Assembly: GCA_033807775.1 (NCBI GenBank)
Contig: CM066321.1
Location: 251,460,422-251,524,421 of the forward strand
Reading direction: 5' to 3'
Length of the DNA: 64,000 nt
Origin: Saussurea involucrata
Taxonomy: Eukaryota > Streptophyta > Magnoliopsida > Asterales > Asteraceae
A program made the position numbers and the translations under genes. Below the pieces are notes generated by a model. The model did not search any database. It saw only the letters and a program-made list of their open reading frames with translations, and was not told the DNA's origin. Below, piece by piece: positions 48,182-61,839 of this stretch; position 1 is the first letter of the stretch; each line of letters begins with the position of its first letter.

Positions 48182-51100
48182 ATGGCTTCATCTTCTCAAG
48201 CTATCTCCCCTGCACACTCTCCGGCGAACTCACTAGAACATTCACCTGCTCATTCTGAACATTCAGATAACCCCAACCCTGCCCAAAATATTGAACTAGA
48301 AGATTCCGGCGATTCAGCAGACTTTGCTCCGACCACACATCTTCAAAACTTCATAGCAAAGGATCATTTCGAAAAGGTACTACCAATCAAATCCAACAAT
48401 TTCTATTTGGTCCCCTCACCCACTGCTTTCGGCGAAGCCCATGCCATTCTTCTAAACATAATGGAAAATCATATCCTCTTCCCTTTACTCTCAAGAACCC
48501 CAAAAAAAATTCCAGTTAGATATTTGAACCAGTTTTGGCAAAGTTGCCGATTTGATAAAGATGATTCTCTTATCAAAGGGTACATTTCAAGACCTGACAA
48601 ATCTGAACATCTGGAAATCAAGTTCAATAGAACAATGTTCTCACTTGAATTCAACCTACCAACAAGGGGTCTTCTTGGATTGAAGAAGTATGCAGAGCAA
48701 CCAACAGACAACGAGATCTGTCGTTTCCTAGAAATGCTTGGGTACAACACCCCACTGAGGAAGAGAAATGACTTCCGCAGAGGCAGATTACCACCTCTGT
48801 GGAACACCTTGTTCTCAATTCTTAACAGATGCCTGACAGGGAAGATAGGAAGTATTGACCAGAGCTCACATCATATATTAACCATCATGTATGGGGTTTA
48901 CTATGATCTCCCACTGGATTACGCGACCATAATGATGCAAGAGATCATCAACACCATCGACAGAAAGAACAACACAAGAAAAGTCAAAGAGAACGATCCT
49001 AAGTTTCTACCACCTCTGCAATTCCAAAGAATACTGGGAGTTTTGTTCGAACCTCTGTTGCTGATACAGAAATGGCCAATGGAAGGGCCAATTCCCAAAC
49101 AGTTCCCAATGAACAAAAATACCCCCACTGATCATGTAGATGGTTACACGCACTGCAGACCTTTGTCAAAGAAACTTCTGAAGTATGCCTCGAATAAAAC
49201 CCTTAAGAAAGAGTATATACGCGATCATAGAACTCCTAAACCGAGTCCTATGACACCCCCACGTTTAGGTGTCCCCCTAGGAACAATGATTGCAGAACCT
49301 CTTTCCACTCAAGAAGAAAAAGATAACAAATTAGCAAAACACATGGCTATTCAACTTAGCTTCATAGCCAAACGTGCAGAGCTCATGGGAAAGAAGTCCT
49401 CTTCGAAATCTTCTGCCTCTACTCCAAAATCAAAAAGGAGGAAAACTGTAGAAGGCACCTCTACAAGCGCTGCAGAAGATCAACTTTCACCTCCTCATGC
49501 CACAGAAATTGGCTCCTCTGCTCCTCCCTCCTCTCCAAAACTGAAGAAGAAAAGAAAATCGAAAACCACAGAGGAAGGGGCACCAAAACCTAAGAGGAGG
49601 AAAACCAAAAGGAAGCATGGTAAATCACTTGAGAAATTGGTTACCATAGAAGAGGAAGCAATCGCAGAAGAAAGAACTGCAGAAGAAGAAGATGCAGAAG
49701 TAGAAATGACAGAAGAGGGATATCAATCGCCCCATCAATCCCCAGATCGATTTGCTCACCAAGGAAACCTAAACGATTTCCTACAGAACCCTGACATTGC
49801 CAACACTTTAAATACAACAGGGTGGACGGCACAACCTGTCGACCACCACTCCCCAGAAGAACAATACTTCTCTATTTCTGGCATTGACACACATCTGCAA
49901 GAAAATGATCAAACACCCAGACAGATCAATCAGCCGAAACACCTGTTATTCTACAAAACCCCTTCATTCAACAAGGATTGGACGTCCACAGAAGGAGTCC
50001 AAGCCCAGCTTCAGAAGAAATAGAACAAACAGAAGCTGAGTGGAATAGAGATGAAATAACAGAGGCTCTAGGGAAAGGAAAAGAGGCAGAAGTTGTACAA
50101 GAAGAGGGATTTAAAACATGGGAGACACGAGTAGAGGTCTCAGAGGTAGATTCAGATGAAGAAGAAGCTATCATCCACATGTCATGAGATTATACGGATC
50201 TCATCAAATGTATGACTTCTTAGGCAAAGAGCAAGGAACTTCAACAGAAGCTAGGGAAGAAGTACCAAGCAATCGGATATCTACAGAAGCTGAAATGCTA
50301 GAAAATGATGTAGTGCTTGGATGCTTAACAGAGGAGGAAATAAGAAAAGATGCATGGATTAATAGAGGCACACAACCAAAACCAACTCCCAGTGCAACCC
50401 ACACATCTAACTCCGCAGATCTAGCTGCAGAAGGAGTTATTGAAAAAGAGCAGCACAACTCGATCCAAACCCAACCCATCCAGCCAGAAGTCACTCTTTC
50501 GACTTCTGCGCCCACAGAAACCAGGGAATCCATTCCTAGGGAGTCTCCTCAAAGAGACTCACCTATTGTTCGTGATCAATCGCCCCAGATCACACTAGAA
50601 CACCCTACAGAGGAATTCGTTTCCTCTGCCACGCACGAAATAGGGCCAGCCCTTCTTTCAGAGAGAAGTAGTGAGCACAACGACGAAGAGACTCTAGACA
50701 AGTCTCCGAGTCAACAGAAGGATAATCTAGTACCCACCTCTGAAGTGGATCTAGACAATGTCATTCACAGAACTTCTATAGAGTCTGAAGCACTAGATGC
50801 TTCTGCTCAAAGATCAGATGGAAATCCTTCCACCCCCAACATACAAACAAGGGTGAACGAAGGTGTCCCAGGAACAGGGACTCACTCTGGAGACGAATGT
50901 GTTCCTCCAGAAGAGGCAATGCGCAACACTACAATGATGTAGCCAAAAGATTACATGACAAAAGCACATCTGACAGAGCTTGGTCAAAATGTCATAAACC
51001 AGGTCACAGAAGTCATTGTCTCCTTCACTACTGCAAATGCCAATTACGTCAAAGATTTCAGAAAGAGTGTCGGCAAAATGCGCTTCAACACAGAAGCAGA

Positions 51101-52949
51101 GCTTGCAACTCTATTCGGCCTCTGTGATGATGTATGTGCGAAGTTGATGGCCGCAGGAGCAGAACTACCAAAGAAACCCAAAGCTTCCTGCAGAGCATAG
51201 GGTACTTCTGATAAAAGTCAGGATGATTCTGATGATGACCATCCTGGTCCATCAGATCATCCTGAGAGGGAGAATATAAGGGAGAAAGATACGACCAGAG
51301 GATTACAAGCTCCACCAATCGCAGCAGAACCAATCAGTCAAGCCCCTCCAGAACAAACTCAAGATCAACAACAAAATCAACAGACCACAGAGACAACACC
51401 CATCTCTGTGGAATCAAGTCCTGAAGAAACCAGTATTCCAGAAGCTGATCAGCAAACCACAGAGGCAACAACCACCCCTGTGGTAATCATTTTGGAAGAA
51501 AGTCCTTCAACAAAATCAACAGAAAAACCCCAAACTATACCAAGAAGAAAGTCGATTGCCACCAAACCAAAAAGAGCAACGACCTCTGCTTCTGATATTC
51601 TGAGAAAGATGCACAATAAAATGACTGAACGAATGGCGCAGAGAGAAGAAGAAAGGCACAGGTTCACATTAGCTTTCAAAATGACAAGAAGATTCGATGT
51701 CAAACCTTCATCAACAGAAATAGAGCTCACAGAAGAAATCACCAAAGAACCTCCAACAGAGGTTACAGAGCAACTCAAGCCAATAGAACCATCGCCACAA
51801 AAGTCCTCTAAAACACAAGTGTCAAAACCTACAGAGGCAACCATCAAGCCAACAGGAGCACCAACCTCCAAACCTACAGAAGAAACAGGTTCTGCACCTC
51901 CAAAAGCCAAAGACAAGGGCAAAACAATACTGACAGAAGAGCCCAAGAAAAAGAAATCATTGCCCAAGCCTACAGAAAAATTGATGAAAAGCGCTTTTGA
52001 TGCCTTTCAAACTCCAAAGCCTGAAGAAGAGGATTGGGCATATGGATTAAAGCCTCTGACAGACATTCCTCTAACTGGCAGAGCTGCAGAAGTTGTTCAA
52101 AAGATGGAGAGTCTCAGAAGACAAGTACCACAACCTGGTCCAACACATGAAGAGATGGAAGAAGTGGTATACAAATACCTCTATAAACAAACCTTTCAGA
52201 CCAATCATCCAACAGATCATGTGACAGATTCAAGGATCAGAGAAGAATTTGAGAACATCTTCACAAGGACAAAGCCAAGAACCAAAGCAGATGTCTTCTC
52301 AATCCACAAGATCAAAAAGGTAATCTTCTGCAAGTTCTCTTTTACAAGAACCTATCCAAGGGTCTGGTACAATCTTTACAAAGTCAGAAGAGAAGACAAT
52401 TCAGAAACCACCTTCGCTGATGCTGACCTAAGAAATATCAATCCTTATGATCTACCTGACCTTCCGCAATGGACAAAGGACAACTACAACACAGAGGCAA
52501 ACACCAGAGCCTATCAAGTGTTCAGAAAAGCAATGAGGGAAAAGCTTCTGATCTACAGTATCATAGATTTTCAACTGGGAAAGGATCTTGGTCTCAAACA
52601 TCTGAATTTACGACCACCAGAAGATCGCTTCCCACCCGACGCCGTGCCCAACTCTATCATTACAGAACCAAGATTCGGGTTAGTATTTCAAAACCCACAA
52701 GGCGAAGTCAAACTGTTTGTGTGCATGGACTGTCAGAAGTACACAACTAGTACTCTGAACAAGTTCAGAGCAAGCCTTGTAAAATACAGAGGTACAGAGA
52801 AAATGGATAGAGATGCTGCAGATACTTTCATCAGAGAGATTGATGCCACAATCCGCCTAAGAGAACTCTGCATCAGTTTCTACAAAGAGATCAGAAGAAT
52901 CAGAAGAGACAACAGAAGCTACAACGATTTCAAAGATGCCAAAATCTGA
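48182..52949 (+). pseudogene. Post-pol tail protein of B2, broken by shifts and stops
   Basis: The start is MASSSQAIS at 48182. The first part is open to 50023 (613 aa) and carries the N-domain (L-P-P-L-W-N-T-L-F near residue 203; P-L-D-Y-A-T-I-M-M-Q-E-I), then Lys/Glu-rich basic clusters. Frameshifts near 49975 and 50170 follow. From 50184 one frame runs to 52949 with TAG stops at 50940-50942 and 51198-51200. It has a coiled coil (about 50960-51150), D-D-S-D-D-D-H and H-P-E-R-E (51240-51275), a Thr/Pro/Glu linker and the C-domain. The last 513 aa (51408-52949) are an uninterrupted ORF. It is the best copy of the family B tail. Confidence 0.85.
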
Positions 52950-53123
52950 TTCTCAAACCTCAAATCTCTGCAAATCAAGTCAAAGTTTATCTTTCATTGT
53001 ACTCAAATGTAAAATGCCTCTGGCATATTTTCTAAATGAAAGAACTTTCGAGGTATTGTTTAACCTCTGTCTTATCTAACTTAGCCTAACTAAACTCAAG
53101 TTCAATTTTTTATTTTTCACTAC

Positions 53124-53135
53124 TTAGGGGGAGAT
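53124..53135 (+). other. Polypurine tract of B2
   Basis: TTAGGGGGAGAT directly before the 3' LTR, identical to 37841-37852. Confidence 0.92.
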
Positions 53136-53954
53136 TGTTAGCTTCAATCTTCCTAATCATAGAAGTATTTAGAAGTAGTGAAAAATAGGCTAAGTGAAGA
53201 AAGCCTCTTACAGAGGCTCTGCCGAACTTACCGAGAGATCAAGGTCAAGAAGCTACAGAAGCTAAAGAGGCGCCCTACAGAAGCTCTGTCATACGCGCAA
53301 AGAAGACAAATGACTCGGAATCCTGGGAAGACTGCTCTACAAAGGACCAGACCACAGAACCTCTGTAATACTTTACAGAGCCTCTGTGATCCTCTTCAAA
53401 GACTTCAAAGATATTTAAAATATCTTTCTACTGCTACTGGACCTGTTTATCAACTTGCATGGTAGCATGCCCTGTCCAACTTCCACGTGTCAAATTCTGA
53501 TTGGATTCAATAGGGCTTAGTACATAATAGACGTCTGCTGCATTAAATGCAATACAGCACGTCCAAACTGTTCATACCATCCTTTCAACTATTCATACCA
53601 TCCGTTATGAATAGTAGCTTATGCTTTATGGTCCCCTTAGAGTAGTATATAAGGAAGACTCATGTTGAGTTCTTCCTAACAAGAAATCAAGAGAAAAACA
53701 TCACAAGAACACACAGCTTAAACACTTTGAGAGTCATATATGTTTTAAAGCTTTGCTTACTCACTGTTCTTGAATCTGTTCTTAATAAATATATTCAGTA
53801 AACTTTGAGATATTATTTCCTGTTCACTGTTTATTTATATTATGTTCTAAATCTATCAAACATATCTGTTAGTTCTTCAAATACGCTTCCGCATCAAACT
53901 CAAACTTGAACTAATAGATCTGATAATCTTGTTTAAACAAAACGTGAACCAACA
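53136..53954 (+). repeat. 3' LTR of B2 (819 bp)
   Basis: TGTTAGCTTC to GTGAACCAACA, then the A2 pol resumes at 53955. TATATAAG is at 53646-53653 and CACGTG at 53484-53489. Confidence 0.93.
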
Positions 53955-56040
53955 GTGTCATACCATGCACGTGGAGCTTGCTTTAAGCCATAAAGTGCCT
54001 TATCCAGTTTATAAACATAACCTGGACGCTTAGGATCTGAGAATCCTGGAGGTTGTTCCACATAGACTTCTTCATTCAGCTTTCCATTTAGAAACGCTGA
54101 TTAAACATCCATCCAGTTCCATGTTCGTCCAACTTGTTTCGATAGACCCATTTAGTGCCTATCACTATTTTGTCAATTGGTCTTCGAACAAGTTTCCAAA
54201 CTTTGTTTCTTTCGAATTCAGTCAGCGCTTCTTGCATGGCGCTGACCCAGTTTGGATCTGTGAGGGCATCATCTACTTTCTTTGGTTCAGTTAGTGAAAT
54301 AAAATTAACAAATAAACAAATATTACCTGCACTTCGTCGAGTCTGAATACCAGCGTTTGGATCACCAAGAATTTGATCAATTGGGTGATTTATAGTCCAT
54401 CACTGAGCCGGAGCATGAGACGTTGACTCAACCTGAACTGGAGGAGCTGAAGATGAGGCTTCAGCGACGTCTGGAGTATCAGCCAAGAGAGGAATGGATG
54501 TAGTTGTCATTATACTTACTGATTGCTGAGAAGTAGATGGAATGTCTGAGACATTGGGTTCAGAAACAGGTATAGTGTTTATGGGAACAGCTGAGACCCA
54601 TGATGTTTCAGCTTCACTATTCTGCATATTTGGAATGATAGTAGGACCATCATCTTCAACTGTGTGAGCACGAGGAGTGGGAATATCTTCTGAATCACCA
54701 AGATGAGAAAACATCCATTGATTCAGTTCTTCAGTGTCAGCGTTCGGTTTAGAGTTCGCTGAACGGGATTCGTCAAACGTGACGTGAATTGTTTCTTCAA
54801 CAGTTTGTCTTCTTCGATTGAAGACTCTGAAGGCTTTGGAAACTGAGGAGTATCCAAGAAAGATTCCATCATCAGCCTTAGGATCAAACTTTCCAAGGGC
54901 ATCTCTGTTGTTCAGTATGAAACACTGACATCCAAAGATGTGAAGAAAGCTGATTGAAGGCTTTCTCCCATGAAAAAGTTCATAGGCTGTTTTATTGAAT
55001 CTTTTGATTATCAGCGACCTATTTTGCGTAAAACAAGCGGTGTTGACAGCTTCTGCCCAAAACTGAGTAGGCAGGTGAGAATCGCTGAGCATTGAACGTG
55101 CAACTTCAATAATTGTTCTATTTCTTCTTTCAGCGACTCCATTTTGTTGCGGTGTTCTCACTGAAGAAAAGTTATGAGAAATACCCTTACTATCAAAGAA
55201 GGAATCAAGAGAACTGTTTTTGAATTCAGTCCCATGATCACTCCTTATTGAGCGAACGGTCAAATTGTTCAGGGTTTCCATCTTCCGAACAAAGGTGATG
55301 AGTTCTTCAGGGGTGTCACTCTTGGAACGGAGAAACATAACCCATGTATAACGAGAGAATTCATCAACTATGACCAGTGTATATTTCTTTCCAGCGATGG
55401 ATTGTTTGTTAACAGGGCCAAACAAATCCATATGGAGTAGTTGTAGAGGAGATGACACTTAGGAAACTTGCTTTGACTTAAAGCTTGCTTTGGTCTGCTT
55501 CCCTTTTTCACACGCTGAACATAAAGACTCTTTTGCGTATGAGTGTTGAGGTAGACCAGTGACTAACTCTTTTGAAGAAAGAGTGTGCAGTGTCTTGAAA
55601 TTCAGATGAGAAAGCCTTTTATGCCATAGCCAGTTGACATCAGATGAGGCTTTTGAGAAGAAACAGGAGTTCTCAGTGGTTGTTGAGTCCATGTTTATTA
55701 CATAAACATTTTCCAAACGATAACCGCTGAGAGCTATCTCCTCTTTTTTGTCAGTGACAAAGCATGATTCCTTAGTAAAGATTACTTTGTTATCCTTGTC
55801 GCAAAGCTGACTGATGCTTAGAAGATTATGCTTCAGCCCTTCAACATATGCGACTCTTCTGAAGGTGGTTGTACCATTTGAGAGTACACCAAACCCTCGG
55901 GTATGTCCTTTTCCATTTCCACCGAAAGTCATAGAGGGACCCTTCTCTTCCTTGTATTCAGCGAGCAGGCTTTTCTTTCCAGTCATGTGTCTAGAGCATC
56001 CGCTATCGAGATACCAGATACCCTTCTTAACCTGCTTCAC
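53955..56040 (-). pseudogene. pol: Pol 5' part of A2 (PR, IN, start of RT)
   Basis: The frame runs 56040-55459 (protease W-Y-L-D-S-G-C-S; integrase zinc motif L-W-H-K-R-L-S-H, C-S-A-C-E-K-G-K), a TAA stop, then 55458-54400. That second stretch carries the integrase core with H-M-D-L-F-G-P, R-S-D-H-G-T-E-F and N-G-V-A-E-R-R-N, followed by the Ser/Pro-rich linker. A TGA stop follows near 54397, then the RT start. Near 54105 about 45-50 codons of RT are missing (E-H-G-T joins directly to G-W-M-F). RT then reads to K-Q-A-P-R-A-W-Y-D at the B2 junction. Confidence 0.9.
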
Positions 56041-56049
56041 AAAGGAAGA

Positions 56050-58443
56050 TCAGTTTTTCTTGGGAACCCACTTAACCATGTGTACGCGTTTGTCAGTGGA
56101 AGTAGTTGGAATGGAAGGTTCAGCAATCTTCGCAGCATTTGAAGATTCAGCTTTGTCAGTCTTCACTTTGGTTAATTTCTTAACCTCAGTGGTCTTCTTT
56201 GCCTTGGGGGCAATCTTCACCTTAGCTATCTTTTCAGCTTTGGTGGCTGATGGATACTTACTAGCAACATGATCAGTGAGTCCACAGGGATAACATTTCC
56301 TATAACTAAAAGTAGTTCTAGGACTATTTGAATGCTGAGCTTTTGATTTTGAATTAGAAGGACCAGCACCAAATAAGCTTTTGGCTTTCAAAATGGGAGG
56401 AACATTAAGTTCTTCAGATTTCTTACCAAGGACATCCACTCTGAGTCTAGGAGTAGATCGCTGAATAGACCCACGCTGAGTTGATCCAGAGATCTGATTC
56501 CTTGATCCAGAGGAATAAATCACTAAGGCTTTAGAAGCATTTAGCTTTGGTACTAAAGTACCCTTCTGAGGATTTTGGTTCAACGCAATTCCTTTACCTT
56601 TATCTTTAAAGACAGAGGTAGGTTTTGGATAAACCATTTTCTCTTTACTTTTTGAAGAGGCAGAGATTTCCTCAGGGATAGGCGGTCTAGAGGACGAACA
56701 CTGAGAAGATGAAGTGTCAGCGACTGAGGATACGAAAGTTCCTAATAAGAGCATGGAACGATCAGTGGTTGGTTCTTTAGTTTCATATTTGTAACCAAGA
56801 CCACGTTTATCACTCAGGGGTATCTGAGACTTAATTATCTCAGTGATCTTTGTTGAAGAGTTACACCACCCTTCAACAGTAGCTTTTTCAGCTTTCAAAG
56901 CAGCGATAGCTTCTGCTCGTTCGATTTTGACTAGCTGACTTAAATGCACTTGATCTTTAAAATCTTCTTCAATTTTAGAAAGCTTTTCTATTTGAAGGTG
57001 ACAGTTTTTAAGCTGTTCAGCGAGATCAAGGTTTTGGTTTTCAACTATTGTTTTGCCATTCATGGCTTCATATAAACTTCTAGTCAAGAGATCGATTTTG
57101 CGGAGACTATCAGCTTCATCAATATTTGCAATATTTGTAAAGAAGGATGGTGATACCTGAATTGCAGATGTTGAAGTAGAGGGAATGTCTGAACTTTCTT
57201 CCTCATCTTCAATCTTTGCCATAAGACAGAGATTGGCTTCATCATCCTCAGAATCAGATGATGATTCTTCTTCTTCAGAAGCAGCCCAATCGTAAACCAT
57301 CAGGCCTTTGCCTTTCTTCTTGAAGCTTTTCAGCTTTGCATATTTTTCTTTCAGCTTAGAATATTTGTCATCTTTATTCCTGGGAATAAAGAATTTCTTG
57401 GGAAACGCTGAGTTTCTCGATACTTTCTTAGACCTGCACTCGTTAGCGAAATGTCCAATCTTTTCGCAGTTAAAACAAGTAGCAGTAGCCTTATCAACAG
57501 TAGTTGATGATCTTGGCTTATCAGTTATTGAAAGAGGTTTGTTCTTTCTGAACATTTTCTTTTTGGCGAATCTCCTGAACTTTTTAGTTAGGAGAGCCAA
57601 AGATTCATCATCATCTGAAGAGTCAAAATCTGATGACCTTTCAGAGTTACTCTCTAACTCAGTAATAGTGACCGAGGGTCGCTGAGTAGAAGGTTCCTCG
57701 GAGATTAAAGCAACATGGGTGCTTTTGGAATCTTTTACAAGATTCTTCTTAAGATGGCTTGATTGCTCATGATTCAGCATCGTGCCATATAAGGTAGCAA
57801 GGGTCATTGATCTTAGATCTTTTGACAGCTTGAGACACATAGAATAACTGTCCCAGCTTTCAGGTAAACATTCTAGAAACTTTGTCAGCACTTCAATGTT
57901 AGAATATTCCTTACCAACAGTTTTCAGATCTATTATTAAGCAATTAAAACGTTGGTGAACTTCAGAGAGAGTATAATTCTTACCACAAATGAAACTTTCA
58001 TACTGTCTTACCAGGTTGATCTTTCGAGAGTCCTAGACTTCAGTAGTACCTTCATACTGAACACATATTGTGTCCCACATGGCTTTTGAGGATTTCAGGT
58101 TCATGACGGAATGGTAGACTTCGTCAGGAAGAGCCATGGATAGTATGGATCTGGCTTTTGTATCGATAACTACTTTCTTCTTATCTTCGTCAGTCCACGT
58201 ATGAACTTCTTTGGGTACCAGCCTTTCTGGAATAGCCGGTCTATTCTCAGCGGCAGGTACTGCGGCATTAATTCTTAGAGGAATAAATGGGCCGTTTTCA
58301 AGATAATAAGGCATAGTAGGGTCTACACCTTCTAAGAAGAGAGTCATCCTATTTTTCCATAGATTAAAATTATCTCTGGAGAATCTAGGGGGTTTTGCAA
58401 GAGAACAATTGTCGATATAATTTGTGGTTGTGTTAGTAGCCAT
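56050..58443 (-). pseudogene. gag: Gag of A2 with one in-frame stop
   Basis: The start is MATNTTTNYIDN at 58443. A TAG stop (58033-58035) follows the E-G-T-T-E-V segment; the same frame then continues to 56050 without another stop, about 797 codons in all. Zinc knuckle 1 is CFNCEKIGHFANEC (57436-57477), and knuckle 2 is CYPCGLTDHVASKY (56254-56295), whose last ligand is Tyr where A3 has Cys. A long Lys/Glu coiled-coil region lies between them. The end tag is K-W-V-P-K, followed by a TGA stop in the same frame as pol, so pol starts after it without a frame change. Confidence 0.9.
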
Positions 58444-58512
58444 TTTTCAGAAATAGCAAGGAAAAGAAATCTTAGTATAGATTAGATCTTGTTTATGAGA
58501 TTAAACAAATCC

Positions 58513-58524
58513 GCTCTGATACCA
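58513..58524 (-). other. Primer binding site of A2
   Basis: TGGTATCAGAGC on the minus strand, two bases after the LTR end. Confidence 0.92.
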
Positions 58525-58526
58525 CT

Positions 58527-59497
58527 TGTTGGTCCCGAAGGGCTATACAAGTTTGTAGAAGGGGGGGGGGGTTGAATACAAACACAGAGATTTTACTTTT
58601 CTAAATTGTTTATTGATAAATCATTAACAATTTACAGCTTGTTGCGGAAACACGATTAAGGATAAATCCTAAATCTAAACAAGTTGGACCACTAAGTTTC
58701 TTGCACTAAGAAGGAGAAGGAAATTACTAATAATAACCTATCTCAAGATAAGAAGGATGAACTTGTCCAGAGTTAGAAAGTTACTTCAAAATGAAGTGGG
58801 TTCTTCTTCTTATATATTGCATGCATTTAATGCATTGCAGTTTACACTTTACACGTGGCAACAGCTGAATGGTTGCATGTCATTGACCTTTGTTGACAAC
58901 CTTAGTAGCCTCATGTTTGAACAGTGTAGTATCAGAGTGGTTGTACGATTTCAGACAATAGGAGGTTCTTTTCTGGCATATCATACGGAGTAGTGCAAGG
59001 TTGGTTAAGACAAAAGTACTTTGTACGGAGGACTTCATGATCAGCTTTTCGTTGATTCAGCGATCTATCATTCTTTATCAGCGAATGATAGAATTCAGCG
59101 ATAGCCAAAGTCCTGTACTTGATACTTCACGTTGAGTGGACAAATCTGAGTCTTCGCTGATCCGCATCAGTTCATTAGGAGACTTGTCGCTGGTTCTTGC
59201 GCTTGATCTTCGACTTCAGCGTAGAACCTATGTTGACGTGAAACTTGTCTTCAGGGATCATAAGTAAAACAACTAACTTATCAGCGATCACCATAAGTAC
59301 TGAACAGACTCAGAGTATTATGGTGAACAGTTTCGCTGAATGTTTAATCTAAAGAACGAGAGTTCCTATCAGCGGTACTGGAAGATCTTAGTACTTATCA
59401 GCGATAGTGAAACTCTGATACATATTGTTTACTTACAATTTTCACTAAGTATATAAGAGAGGGTCATTTATCAAATCACAGAGGGTTTGGATCAACA
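58527..59497 (-). repeat. 5' LTR of A2 (971 bp)
   Basis: It pairs with 28912-29891. The G run is 11 bases (58561-58571), compared with 21 in the other LTR. A TATA-like box is at 58806-58813 and CACGTG at 58852-58857. AATCT at 59498-59502 is the right TSD copy. Confidence 0.93.
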
Positions 59498-59551
59498 AAT
59501 CTTAATAAACAAGATCTTGCTTATACTAATCTCTTCCTTGGTATTCTTCAT

Positions 59552-61822
59552 ATGGCAAATAACACAAACACAAACTTCATTGATAATGACTCTCTTGCCA
59601 AACCTCCTCGATTCAGTAAAGATAACTTCAATCTTTGGAAGAATCGAATGATGCTTTTCCTAGAAGGTGTAGATCCCACTGTACCTCACTATGTGGAAAA
59701 TGGACCCTATGTTCCATTCATTATCGATGCTGCTGTTCCATCCACTGCTACCACCCCTGCCATTCCTGAAAGGCATATCGTCAAGGCAGTCTCTCAGTGG
59801 ACTGACGAATCCAAGAAAAGAGTGGCCACATATACCACAGCCAGATCTATCATTTCTATGGATCTCCCTGACGAGGTTTATCACTCTATCATGAACCTCA
59901 AAAGCTCCAAAGCCATGTGGGACACAATCTGTGTTCAATATGAAGGTATCGCTGATGTACAAGAATCCAGAAGAATAAATCTGGTAAGACTGTACAAAAG
60001 CTTCATTTGTGGTAAGAATGAAACTCTCTCTGAAGTTCACCAACGTTTTAAATATTTAATCATTGACTTAAAAACTGTTGGTAAGACCTACTCAAACTAC
60101 GAGATCCTGACAAAGTTCTTGGAATGTCTTCCTGAAAGTTGGGATAACTATACCATGTGTCTTAAACTCTCAAAGGATCTGAAATTTATGACCCTAAGTA
60201 CCTTATTTGTCACTATGCTCAATCATGAGCAGTCGTGTCAACTTAAGAGAATCTTGTCAAAGATTTCAAAAGCTCGCCTGTTGCTGTACTCTCTTCAGAG
60301 TTAATGCCCACTCAACGATCTTCTCTCACTATCACTGAGTTGGAATCTAACTCTGATGATTCATCAGATACTGATCCTTCAGAGCTTGATGAATCTCTAG
60401 CACTCCTGACTAACTCTTTCAAGAGGTTCGCTAGAAAGAGTAACTTCAGAAGAAATAAACCTTTCACCATCACTGACAAGCCAAAATCGTCTCCTGTTGA
60501 TAAGGCCACTGCTACTTGCTATAACTGTGAGAAAATAGGTCACTTTGCTAGTGAGTGCAGGTCAAAGAAAGCTTTCAAACCTTCTTCATCCTTCAAGAAA
60601 ACCTCTACTCATAATACTAGAGATGACAAATACCTTAAGCTCAAAGAAAAATATGAGAAGTTGAAAAGCTATAAAAGAAAAGGTAAAGGTCTGACTGTTG
60701 AAGATCATGACTGGGCTGAATCTGATGAAGAATCAGATTCTGCTGAAGAAGATGTTGGCAATCTCTGTCTTATGGCCAAAATCCAAGAAGTACAGGAAGA
60801 ACCTGCTGAAATTCCCTCTATTTCTACGTCTCAGGTATCACTCTCTCCTTCTTCTGAAATCATTGATGCCGATAGACTTCGTGCTATCGATATGCTGGCT
60901 GTTGATTTATATGATGCACTGAATGACAAAACCAAAGTCGGACAACAAAATATAAATTTAACTGAACAACTTAAAAACTCTCATTTAAAAATTCAAGAGC
61001 TTTTAAAAATCGTAGAAAATTTGAAACGAGGTTTACGTAAATCAAGTCATCAACATTGAACGCGAACAAGTTATCGATGATCTGAAAACTGAGAAAGCTA
61101 CTGTTGAAGGATGGTGTGAATCCTCAGCAAAGATCACTGAGATAATAGGTGCTCAGATCCCTGTCAATGACAGAAGGGGTCTTGGTTATAATGCTAACGC
61201 TGAAGAACCAACCAAAATTCGTTCCATGCTTAAGTTTGGAATGTTCGTGTCTTCTATCCCTGACATCTCATCATCTCAGTGATCTTCTTTAATTAATCCA
61301 ATCCCTAAGGAAAAATCCACTTTAAGTCCCAAACTTAATGATAAAGGAAAAAATGTTTTCGAAAAACCTCAGAAGGGTACCAAAGTACCAAAGCTGAAGA
61401 AATCTATACATTCAACTAATCAACCCTCTACTTCAAAGAACAAGATCCCTGAACATGTTCAGCGACCTACTCCTAGAATAAGAGTTGATGTCATTTAAAA
61501 ATTTCTTATTCCTATGGTTCTAAAGCTACTTTCAGCTATACGAAATGTTATCACTGCGAACTTACTGATCATATTGCTAGTAAGTGCCCCACAACCACCA
61601 AAGTTGAGAAATCAGCTAAGGTGAAGATGAATGCCTCCAAGGCAAAGACCAGGTGAAAACCAAGCTAAGGTGAAAAATGCCACTAAGGTTAAGCAATTAA
61701 CCAAAGTAAAGATTAACACTGACACCGAGTCATCAGATGCTGTGAAGATCGCTGATCCTTCTACTTTCTCTACCACTGATAATTGTGGACCCATAGTTAA
61801 GTGGGTACCAATTCAAAATTAA
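59552..61822 (+). pseudogene. gag: Gag of A3, several breaks
   Basis: The start is MANNTNTNFIDN at 59552. A frameshift near 60295 is followed by an open stretch 60304-61059 with zinc knuckle 1 CYNCEKIGHFASEC (60517-60558). Another break lies near 61025, stops occur near 61280 and 61497, and then knuckle 2 CYHCELTDHIASKC (61546-61587). A break near 61625 is followed by the end K-W-V-P-I at about 61800-61812. The coiled-coil interior matches A2. The stop TAA at 61820-61822 lies just before pol. Confidence 0.87.
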
Positions 61823-61839
61823 TCTTCCTTATGTTTGCA

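Larger units (their letters stand above)
36338..53954 (+). mobile_element. B2: plus-strand family B element with an extra tail fragment (three-LTR derivative)
   Basis: The LTR-bounded unit 37853-53954 holds primer site, gag (split by a TRIM composite), pol, spacer, tail pseudogene, polypurine tract and 3' LTR. Left of the 5' LTR lies a second copy of the element's own last 1.5 kb (36339-37852), which ends abruptly in the A2 pol without an LTR or TSD. The right boundary is a clean LTR end at 53954. This fits a tandem LTR-internal-LTR-internal-LTR array whose first LTR and most of its first internal part were deleted, along with about 18 bp of A2. Confidence 0.88.
28912..59497 (-). mobile_element. 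A2: family A element, complete but decayed, split by B2
   Basis: Minus-strand element with 3' LTR 28912-29891, polypurine tract 29892-29903, tail pseudogene 34278-30160, spacer, pol 3' part 36337-35310, the B2 insertion (about 36338-53954), pol 5' part 56040-53955, gag 58443-56050, primer site 58513-58524 and 5' LTR 58527-59497. Without B2 it is about 13 kb. TSD AATCT is perfect. Stops are scattered in gag, pol and tail, and about 150 bp of RT coding sequence is missing near 54105. Confidence 0.93.
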